IMG/VR virus record: IMGVR_UViG_3300006925_003412
Coordinates: 1-47,760 of that record
Strand: one strand, 5' to 3'
DNA length: 47,760 bases
Source of the DNA: a virus
Each line of letters opens with the position of its first letter. Position 1 is the first letter of the stretch. Positions 30,502-37,457 of this stretch are shown piece by piece. Made by a program: the position numbers and the translations under genes. The notes below the pieces were generated by a model. The model saw only the letters and a program-made list of their open reading frames with translations. It did not search any database and was not told the origin of the DNA.

Positions 30502-31961
30502 GCGACATACAGGCTCATAGGCAAAAATTTGAGTCATTTATTGACTTTTTGAGAGAAAGTGAAATCAAATATGTTATAATGAGGGGATACGATAGGCTAC
30601 CATTGTTCCCAAATACCGATTTGGATATCGTAATAGATCATCACAAATATTCAGAAGTTTTAGATTTTTTGAACAACAATGAGGATTTTAAAACTGATGA
30701 ACCTTCGAAAAGATTTTCGATAGATAAAACTGAATGTAGTTATAATCCATATTTTACCAACCATAAAAGATGTTCAGATATACCCAATGGCTCTTTTAGG
30801 ATAGACTTGTATAACCATTTTTTCTATTTTGGAAAAAAGGTTGTAATATCTCACGAAGTAGAATCAGACATTTTCAAATCTTCAGTGAAGTTTAAGAACC
30901 GCTATAGTATCCCTAGTTCTTCTTGGGATGCTTTGCTACTAATATATCGTGCATTCTTTGATAAAGGTGGCGTTATCCCTGAGAAATATATTCGGAGAAT
31001 AGAGTTTTTAATGCCTAGTATCACAAATGACAAAGAAGAATTTGAGCGATGTCTTAATATGCTTAAGACAGATAATTCTGCACTTGGAAACGCAATGGAT
31101 ACCATCCTTTCTACCGGACAGGTATTCAAGTTTTATAAAGAGAATATGGCTTTTATTATGTGGACTCCCAAGCCAACTGAATCATTTCTTTCGCAAATCG
31201 AGAAAAATAACTTCAAGATCTTGAAAAGGCAGAAGATGCAAATTGGAGGAGATCACAAAAGAAAGTATGATATCTTGAATTTAATATACGAGATAAAAAT
31301 GAACCCTAATGATCCTAGAATATTCTATTCTCACCCTTTTGAGGTTATTGTTTATGAAGATCATAATCCAACGTATTCTAACATAGGAAAGCCTGCTAAT
31401 CAATTTAAGACACCAAAGGTACTAAATCAAAAATCTTTCGAAATGAAAAATGAAGTTAGAAAAAAATACTCTCACTTACATATTCATGGCTGTGACGAGA
31501 TTCACGAATCAAATAAAATATTTGAGTTTTTCAATTTAAATCAATATTTAAATCATTATGCAGTAGTTCCGATTGCTTTGCTTAGAGCAGTTTCTTATAG
31601 AGAAGGGCAGTCTGGAGTATATGATTTGATCAAGATCGAGAGCAGCGTTCAATACAGATATTTAAATGGAGATAAAGAGCAATATATCAGATATACCAAT
31701 ACAGATCCAGATCCTAGGCATACTGTTGAAAGATATGAAGAGTTGATAGAAAAATTTTATCCTCAAGCAGTCATGTGTGATAGTGAAAACATGATTTCTT
31801 GTCAAGTTACTGATACAGGATATTATTTAATCTCAGATGGCTTGCACAGGGCTTCGTTGATGAAATATTATGGATATGAATATGTCAGAGTCAAACTAAA
31901 AAATCCTAAAATAATTAATTATTATGATCAAACGAGCCCACACAGTCTGGAGTCAATGTGA
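30498..31961 (+). CDS. Two-domain protein: nucleotidyltransferase-like plus ParB-like domain
   Basis: The 487-residue product has an N-terminal region with YVIMRGYDRLPLFPNTDLDIVIDHH, like minimal nucleotidyltransferases of sugar clusters (the D-L-D pair follows the RGYD strand). The C-terminal region contains YYLISDGLHRASLMKYYGYEYVRV, like the DG-x-HR-x-x-A motif of ParB-type or related sugar-cluster domains. The middle ~200 residues are unfamiliar. I recall similar C-terminal domains in capsule and LPS gene clusters, so a role in sugar activation or transfer is likely. The exact reaction cannot be read. Overlaps both neighbours by 4 nt. Confidence 0.72.
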   Translation: MSDIQAHRQKFESFIDFLRESEIKYVIMRGYDRLPLFPNTDLDIVIDHHKYSEVLDFLNNNEDFKTDEPSKRFSIDKTECSYNPYFTNHKRCSDIPNGSFRIDLYNHFFYFGKKVVISHEVESDIFKSSVKFKNRYSIPSSSWDALLLIYRAFFDKGGVIPEKYIRRIEFLMPSITNDKEEFERCLNMLKTDNSALGNAMDTILSTGQVFKFYKENMAFIMWTPKPTESFLSQIEKNNFKILKRQKMQIGGDHKRKYDILNLIYEIKMNPNDPRIFYSHPFEVIVYEDHNPTYSNIGKPANQFKTPKVLNQKSFEMKNEVRKKYSHLHIHGCDEIHESNKIFEFFNLNQYLNHYAVVPIALLRAVSYREGQSGVYDLIKIESSVQYRYLNGDKEQYIRYTNTDPDPRHTVERYEELIEKFYPQAVMCDSENMISCQVTDTGYYLISDGLHRASLMKYYGYEYVRVKLKNPKIINYYDQTSPHSLESM

Positions 31962-32413
31962 AAATTATATCACACAGGGCATACGTAAACGGAGAGGATC
32001 CAGATATCGAAAACCATCCAGTAGCGATTCAAGCATTGTTGGATTCTGGATTGCATGTTGAGATAGATGTTTGGTATATAGATGGAAATTATTTATTAGG
32101 GCATGACAGTCCCAAATATCAAATTCAAGAGTCTTTTCTCAAGCAAGAAGGGCTTTGGTGCCATGCCAAAAACAAGTACGCTCTAGAGCAAATGCTGGCT
32201 TCTGAAGTGCATTGTTTTTGGCACCAACAAGACGATTATACTATAACTTCTAGAGGATATATTTGGGCTTACCCTAGTAAGGAAACGAGCGGAAACAATA
32301 CCGTTTTGTTATTTCCAGAAAGACACCCAGAAATAGAATATTCAAAGTATGATTTCATATGCACAGATTATGTTAATAAATTTTTGAATAAAACTAGTAT
32401 CTCAAACGTATAA
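31958..32413 (+). CDS. GDPD-like phosphodiesterase domain protein
   Basis: The GTG at 31958 overlaps the previous stop; 151 residues. It opens IISHRAYVNGEDPDIENHP (compare HRG...ENT), then LHVEIDVWYIDGNYLLGHD, where Glu/Asp of E-I-D and His of G-H-D match the metal and catalytic residues of glycerophosphodiester phosphodiesterases. The domain is half the usual size. I recall similar short GDPD-like proteins beside glycosyltransferases in phage and bacterial genomes. The C-terminal ISNV is encoded by promoter-like element 6. Substrate may be a lipid- or sugar-linked phosphodiester. Confidence 0.75.
   Translation: MKIISHRAYVNGEDPDIENHPVAIQALLDSGLHVEIDVWYIDGNYLLGHDSPKYQIQESFLKQEGLWCHAKNKYALEQMLASEVHCFWHQQDDYTITSRGYIWAYPSKETSGNNTVLLFPERHPEIEYSKYDFICTDYVNKFLNKTSISNV
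32385..32412 (+). promoter_or_regulatory. Promoter-like element 6 (upstream of the 32435 gene)
   Basis: TGAATAA (32385-32391), 10 nt, TCAAACGTATA (32402-32412), then ATAA, giving TATAAT. It overlaps the stop of the GDPD-like gene; the next ATG is 23 nt downstream with AAGGAG between. This unit includes the sigma factor. Confidence 0.72.
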
Positions 32414-32434
32414 TAATTAAACAAGGAGAAAAAC

Positions 32435-32659
32435 ATGAACACCGAAGTTCAAACTACACATTTATCTGATCAAGCATTAGGGGCAATTATGATGGCTTTG
32501 CAAAATAGCCTTCTGAATCAAACTGATATTGTTCCAATTTTAAAGAATCTTAAGTTGACTGTACACCCAACTGAAGGATTGATCGTGATCAACCCACCTG
32601 TTTTAAGGGCTAATACTCAAGAAACTTCTGGTGAGTTCGTAGAAACGAGTGTACAATAA
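32435..32659 (+). CDS. Small conserved phage protein of unknown function
   Basis: The 74-residue product reads DQALGAIMMALQNSLLNQTDI, then LKNLKLTVHPTEGLIVINPP. I recall a similar small protein just upstream of the zinc ribbon and gp55-like genes in marine T4-like phages. No catalytic residues. The ATG has AAGGAG 8 nt before it. One base is shared with the next gene. Confidence 0.78.
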   Translation: MNTEVQTTHLSDQALGAIMMALQNSLLNQTDIVPILKNLKLTVHPTEGLIVINPPVLRANTQETSGEFVETSVQ

Positions 32660-32910
32660 TGCCAAAGTATTCATACCGCTGTGACGCTTGTGAGAGCGAG
32701 TACGAAATTTGGCATGGAATGACTGAGGAGCACACGAATTGTAATGTTTGTGATGCTCCTTCTGTTGTGCGTATTCCTGCTCTTTTGGGCGAAGTTACCA
32801 TCAATACTCCTAGGCAAAGAGTTGGCGATGTAGTAAATCAAACAATCGAAGAAACAAGAAAAGAAGTAAAGGAATACAAGAAGAACATTGATAGGAGTTT
32901 TAAATTATGA
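32659..32910 (+). CDS. FmdB-type zinc-ribbon protein
   Basis: The 83-residue product starts MPKYSYRCDACESEYEIWHGM; Cys8-x2-Cys11 and Cys28-x2-Cys31 are a treble-clef zinc ribbon of the FmdB type. The C-terminal half is Arg/Lys/Glu-rich and helical. Such proteins are often called regulatory but their role is unproven. It overlaps the next gene by 4 nt and sits one gene upstream of the sigma factor, which fits a role in transcription control. Confidence 0.88.
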   Translation: MPKYSYRCDACESEYEIWHGMTEEHTNCNVCDAPSVVRIPALLGEVTINTPRQRVGDVVNQTIEETRKEVKEYKKNIDRSFKL

Positions 32911-33218
32911 TTTTATATTTTATATTGACAATTTCAATTCTTGTTAATGGTTTTTTGGGGTGGTATATTTATAAACTTTTGAGAAATTTGATCTCCATGG
33001 AAGATGATTTTATGGAAATGAGATCTAAATTGCTTGAATTTGCCACTCATCTAAGGGCTATAAACAAAGTCGAATCCTTTTACGGAGATCCAACCATCAC
33101 ATCCTTAGTTGAGCACATGAAAAGACTAGCAGGAGAAATAGAAAACTATTCTCAAGTTATGGTTGTGTTCGAAGACGATCTACAGGAGGATACAGATGGC
33201 GAAGAAACGGAAGCCTAG
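32907..33218 (+). CDS. Small membrane-anchored protein
   Basis: The 103-residue product starts with a membrane segment (ILYFILTISILVNGFLGWYIY, residues ~2-22), followed by a cytoplasmic helical region (KLLRNLISMEDDFMEMRS) and SFYGDPTITSLVEHMKRL, a block I recall as conserved in marine phages. It ends very acidic. Overlaps the FmdB-like gene by 4 nt and the sigma factor gene by 23 nt. Function unknown. Confidence 0.8.
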   Translation: MILYFILTISILVNGFLGWYIYKLLRNLISMEDDFMEMRSKLLEFATHLRAINKVESFYGDPTITSLVEHMKRLAGEIENYSQVMVVFEDDLQEDTDGEETEA

Positions 33219-33885
33219 GACAAAAAGAATGTACTTTACCAAGGTACATGAAAATGCGATTATTGAATTTAATAATCCAGATACACCATTAAGCAAGAAA
33301 TCAGAACTTTACGAAAAACTGATCCATCCTGCATTAGATGAAATGGTTGACAAGATTGTATATACATATAAGTTTACATCATTGCCAAATATTTCTGAAT
33401 TGCAGCAAGACTGTAAAGTAATGCTTGTGACTATATTACACAAGTTTAAGCCAGAGAAAGGGCACAAAGCCTTTTCTTATTTTTCAGTAATTACAAAGAA
33501 TTGGTTTATCGCACAAGTCAAGAAAAACAAGAAGAAAAACCAGAGAGAAACCTCTCTAGAGAGACAAATCGAGGCTGGATTTGAACCCGGAAGAGAAGAT
33601 ACGTATCATGAAGATAGAGAGCGTGAAGAATTCATGAAACTTTTAAAAGAAGAGATTGCTTCTTGGGAGTCTATAACGATGCGCCCGAATGAAAGAAAGG
33701 TGTACGATGCAATTAATACATTAATAGATAACGCTGATAAGATTGAAATATTTAACAAAAAGGCTATTTACTTATACTTAAGAGAGATCACAGGCTTGAA
33801 CACTAAACAAATAGTTGTGCAGTTATCCAAGATGAGACAAAAATACTCTGATTTCAAAGAAAGGTATGATAATGGTGAAGAATAA
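33196..33885 (+). CDS. Late sigma factor, T4 gp55-like
   Basis: An earlier in-frame start exists at 33163, but the ATG at 33196 has CAGGAGG 8 nt upstream and is used; 229 residues. Residues ~45-115 match sigma region 2 as in T4 gp55: HPALDEMVDKIVYTYKF, ELQQDCKVMLVTILHKF, FSYFSVITKNWFIAQVKKNK. A sigma-70 region 4 is lacking, as in gp55. In T4 this protein, with gp33 and the sliding clamp gp45, directs host RNA polymerase to late promoters; those partners are not in the window. The last ~80 residues are helical. Placed after promoter-like element 6, so probably made before late transcription. Confidence 0.88.
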   Translation: MAKKRKPRTKRMYFTKVHENAIIEFNNPDTPLSKKSELYEKLIHPALDEMVDKIVYTYKFTSLPNISELQQDCKVMLVTILHKFKPEKGHKAFSYFSVITKNWFIAQVKKNKKKNQRETSLERQIEAGFEPGREDTYHEDREREEFMKLLKEEIASWESITMRPNERKVYDAINTLIDNADKIEIFNKKAIYLYLREITGLNTKQIVVQLSKMRQKYSDFKERYDNGEE

Positions 33886-34190
33886 TGTCAAAGAGACTTA
33901 ATAAATTTATTGAAGAAGCAGTCGTTAATATAAGAAAAGATCGTGAAATAACCCAAGAGTTATTGAGCGATCTTATTGTAATTGCTGGGCAAAGTGAACA
34001 TAGTCACAAAGAAGTATCACTTGCTGCAGCAAAATACGTAGAAACTCTTCAAAGATCTAATGAGCAGTTAGTTAAATTAGCAGGACTGGTACAGAAAGAC
34101 GAAAAGAAAGATTCCGCTTTTAACTTCTCAGGAGATGATAAGGATAATATTTATGATATAATCCAAAACAGTGACAAAGAGGAGAAATAA
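33885..34190 (+). CDS. Small helical phage protein of unknown function
   Basis: The 101-residue product is helical: VNIRKDREITQELLSDLIV, then VSLAAAKYVETLQRSNEQLVKLAGL, then an acidic tail (DDKDNIYDIIQNSDKEE). I recall this 'AKYVETLQRSNEQLV' block from marine phages, always near the gp55-like gene. It shares one base with the sigma factor gene. A role as a sigma partner or in terminase is possible, but neither can be shown. Confidence 0.75.
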   Translation: MSKRLNKFIEEAVVNIRKDREITQELLSDLIVIAGQSEHSHKEVSLAAAKYVETLQRSNEQLVKLAGLVQKDEKKDSAFNFSGDDKDNIYDIIQNSDKEEK

Positions 34191-34193
34191 TGG

Positions 34194-36482
34194 ATGGCGT
34201 CAAGATTTATACCACCTCCAAATAGACTTAATCAGATATCAAACAAGAAAGCGAAGAGGACTTTCTCGGATGATTCTGGGCAATCTATATTTCATGAATT
34301 AAAAAAGAATGTTCGTGATAAGCATACGGCAGATGCATTTGAGTCTGTCGGTGCCATGAATGCTATAGTGTTGGAAGTTATAGACACTCCCGTAGATAAC
34401 ATGCTTTGGAGAAATCCATTGATGTCGTATCTTAAAGAAGACAAAGGTGTATTACCAGATTATATTGAAATCAGGTTTAGAGTACCAGAACTGCATGCTC
34501 ATTTACCTGAGCCAGAAAATGGTGAAGATTGGAAGGCAATCAATAGACACCCAAAAGCAATCATGACAAAGGATAAAGCAATACCAGAAGTTGGAGATAT
34601 TGTTGTAATTGATTTTCAAGATAAGAATAATTTTTCTGGCGCATCTGTATCAGCCACCGTTAACAGTAGTAGTCCACCTGCAGGAGGGGGCGTCTGTAGG
34701 ACTGCTGACTCGTTTGCTTCTGGAGCCCCTACTCTTAACCTTGCTCAACCTGAAGGAGACGCTCAAGAGGCTCCTGAGGCTTCTGAGGAGCAAGAACTGA
34801 GCACTGATCCTGCTGATGAATCTTTTTCTGATGGAATAGCATATGAAAAAGAGCCAAATACTTCTGATATAGTTTACAAGGCATTTTATTTAGTTTCGAT
34901 CAATGAGTTTGACACGATGCCTGAGTTTTCTGACGTAAGCCTCACTTTTGACACACTTCTCAGAAAAGGCGTATATAACATATGCTTCACATTGGCGAAA
35001 GGAGAAAGAAGGGTGAGAGACACCGATAGGCTTAAGAAAATCATGATGGAACTCAAGTCAAGAGGAGTCAAGACTGGATTATTAATAAGACAGGATTTTC
35101 CCCAATTTGTAGAAAACTTAAAATTATTGGGCTCCACCATTAGAGAGGTTGAACCAGATTATTTCATAAACCACTATACTACAGAGACTTTACAAGAGGC
35201 TAATGAAGTTGACGCCAACTGTCTTCAGTTGACATTCAGCAGAGGGCTAAAACAATATGGGTATATTAATCACGAAACAGAGCATGCTCAGGCAGCAGAA
35301 CTAGAATATTCTTACAAAGTTTTTGCTAGTGCAAATCATTATGATTATAATAATGAAATTAAAAAGTTAGGTACACCTTTCTCAGAAATTTCTTCTTCTG
35401 ACTTTGCTAGTAAAAGATTGAGTTCGTTTAATTTAGGGGGAATTAATTTTCTAAAAACTCTAAATGATCCATGCTTGTTTGGCGAAAGGAGCGAACTTAT
35501 ACTTCAAGAAGAATTAAAATATGCTTTTGCTTTGGAGACTTTGATTGACGGCTATAGTCGGCTGGAAAAAGAAGTCTTGCTTGTTGTAAAAGAATCAATA
35601 GGAATCAAAGAGTCTCAAAAGCAAAACTTCCTAAGTAGTAAAGTAACAGTTGAAAAGAAATCAAAAGCAGAAGTTAGAAGTACTGTTGAATCTCCAACTC
35701 AGGCTCCAGCAGCAGAGACTCCAGTTGATAACACTCCTACATTAGGAGTAGAGGGCACTGCCGAGCCTACCGAGACGCCACCAGTTGAAAACAATGCCTC
35801 TCCGGGGCTACAATGTGCACCTAATCCCGGTATGGGTGGGTTACCAAATCCTGTCGGAAACGGAGAACTTGTACTACCTCCGACAAGGAGATTCTCAGAA
35901 ATTGAAAATCATCAACAACTCGGCTGGACAACAGATGGTGACAAAGGAGTGACTAATGTTATTTTGCAATTCATGGACAGGTTTACTTCTGCGTATTACA
36001 GACGAATCCCATTGAATGATCCTATTAATACCGGAAGTGCGTTCAAGAAGATCAGAGTAACATCCACTTTAAGAACTGCCTCCAAACAGGTTTATTTGAT
36101 GTGGGACAAGATGGACAAACTAGGTGAGAATGGAGTTTGGAGTCTTTATGGATCCAGCCGTCAATGGGTTAAAGATGTAGTTGCCGAATGGAAAAAGCAC
36201 AAAGCAGGAGATGCATCAGCAAATGCACGAGCAGTGGCATCCGTTCAGGCGAATATCGACAAAGGAGCAAAAAATGGGAAAAGAGGGCATAACTACGGAT
36301 CAGGTGTTGACATCCATACTTGGAGTCATTTAAAAGCAGAAGGGCAGCCATATGATGGCGCCTCTGAGACTCAAATGAATAACTCTAGGTTTATCAGAGC
36401 AATTGTCGAGTCTGCAATTGAAGCAGGTGGCAAGCCAATTGTTGAAGCATATCAACAACATGTTCACATAACAATCTTATAA
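34194..36482 (+). CDS. Baseplate hub / tail-spike protein with M15-like peptidase domain (gp5-like)
   Basis: The 762-residue product has three parts. Residues ~40-150 contain AIVLEVIDTPVDNMLWRNPLM, EIRFRVPELHAHLPEP and PEVGDIVVIDFQD, like the OB-fold of gp5-type hub proteins. The middle holds Pro/Thr/Glu-rich linkers and helical parts. The last ~160 residues are a peptidase domain: RVTSTLRTASKQ, then GHNYGSGVDIHTW with H699 and D706, and H756-x-H758 at the very end, as in D,D/L,D-peptidases of family M15. T4 gp5 has a lysozyme instead. It would open the peptidoglycan during DNA entry. Starts 3 nt after the previous stop, AGGAG nearby. Confidence 0.82.
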   Translation: MASRFIPPPNRLNQISNKKAKRTFSDDSGQSIFHELKKNVRDKHTADAFESVGAMNAIVLEVIDTPVDNMLWRNPLMSYLKEDKGVLPDYIEIRFRVPELHAHLPEPENGEDWKAINRHPKAIMTKDKAIPEVGDIVVIDFQDKNNFSGASVSATVNSSSPPAGGGVCRTADSFASGAPTLNLAQPEGDAQEAPEASEEQELSTDPADESFSDGIAYEKEPNTSDIVYKAFYLVSINEFDTMPEFSDVSLTFDTLLRKGVYNICFTLAKGERRVRDTDRLKKIMMELKSRGVKTGLLIRQDFPQFVENLKLLGSTIREVEPDYFINHYTTETLQEANEVDANCLQLTFSRGLKQYGYINHETEHAQAAELEYSYKVFASANHYDYNNEIKKLGTPFSEISSSDFASKRLSSFNLGGINFLKTLNDPCLFGERSELILQEELKYAFALETLIDGYSRLEKEVLLVVKESIGIKESQKQNFLSSKVTVEKKSKAEVRSTVESPTQAPAAETPVDNTPTLGVEGTAEPTETPPVENNASPGLQCAPNPGMGGLPNPVGNGELVLPPTRRFSEIENHQQLGWTTDGDKGVTNVILQFMDRFTSAYYRRIPLNDPINTGSAFKKIRVTSTLRTASKQVYLMWDKMDKLGENGVWSLYGSSRQWVKDVVAEWKKHKAGDASANARAVASVQANIDKGAKNGKRGHNYGSGVDIHTWSHLKAEGQPYDGASETQMNNSRFIRAIVESAIEAGGKPIVEAYQQHVHITIL

Positions 36483-36510
36483 GAAACTAATTAATACTCG
36501 GAGTGAAGAA

Positions 36511-37446
36511 ATGCCTAGATTCAAGAAAGCACTAAACATAGAAAACCTTAAGAAAGAACTCAAAGAAAATATCCTATCATCACCAGACTATATCAATGAT
36601 GTACTTGGAAAAGGTATCGCAGGATCTAGAGTTTCTGAACCTATACCTCAATTCACACAAACTAAAGCAGAGAAAATAATAGAAAATGGAACTAATGCAT
36701 ATGTTGTGGTTGGCAAAGATCGTCCCGGCTCAATTCTCTCAGGTTATGGAGGGAGGGGAGATTCAGGTGCTGGTTCGATAGATATGGTGGTTGGGAGAAT
36801 GTCTCACAATCCTTCAACTGTAAACTCTAGGAATGAAAACTTAAAAGCAGATCCAGACTTTAAACTAGACGCATCAAGGATCTATATCAGCCAAAAGACT
36901 GATATTGATGATAATTTTGATTTAGTTAATGGAAAAGTAGGAAGTTCAACTGCTAGATCTGGAATTGGAATAAAATCAGATGCCATAAGGCTAATAGGTA
37001 GAGAAGGAATTAAACTAGTTACTGGAACAGATACGAAAGGATCTCATGGTGAAGATATTTTAAGCGTATCTGGTATTGATTTGATTGCAGGCAATGATGA
37101 TGCTAATATACAACCCTTGGTTTTGGGGGATAACGTCAATGAATCACTTGAAAAAATGGCTGATCATATTGATAAGTTAGCAGGAATCGTATCTTCTGCG
37201 ATTGTATATCAAATGAAATTTAATACGAAAGTGGCATCTCACACCCACATCACTGCTTTTTTTGGAACACCTACTGCTCCATCTGAAATCCTAATCCCAG
37301 CAGGAGTACAGATTGCTAAAGATTTAGGCACAAAGACTGTTAAGGATCTCTTTAAGTTCAGGACGAACATAAAATTCCACAAGCAAACTTATTATGCCGT
37401 ATCTGGTAAAAAATACATCAACAGTAGACATAATAATACTAATTAA
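36511..37446 (+). CDS. Baseplate/tail spike-like structural protein
   Basis: The 311-residue product is strand- and Gly-rich: DASRIYISQKTDIDDNFDL, SGIGIKSDAIRLIGREGIKLVTG, ILSVSGIDLIAGND. Repeats of short strands with GIK/GID turns resemble the beta-helix of gp5/VgrG-like spikes. The N-terminus (ALNIENLKKELKENILSS) is helical, and the central MADHIDKLAGIVSSAI is a helical stretch. Placed between the M15 hub protein and the 2142-residue protein, a spike or hub role is likely. GGAG precedes the ATG. Confidence 0.8.
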   Translation: MPRFKKALNIENLKKELKENILSSPDYINDVLGKGIAGSRVSEPIPQFTQTKAEKIIENGTNAYVVVGKDRPGSILSGYGGRGDSGAGSIDMVVGRMSHNPSTVNSRNENLKADPDFKLDASRIYISQKTDIDDNFDLVNGKVGSSTARSGIGIKSDAIRLIGREGIKLVTGTDTKGSHGEDILSVSGIDLIAGNDDANIQPLVLGDNVNESLEKMADHIDKLAGIVSSAIVYQMKFNTKVASHTHITAFFGTPTAPSEILIPAGVQIAKDLGTKTVKDLFKFRTNIKFHKQTYYAVSGKKYINSRHNNTN

Positions 37447-37457
37447 GGCGAGGAAAG

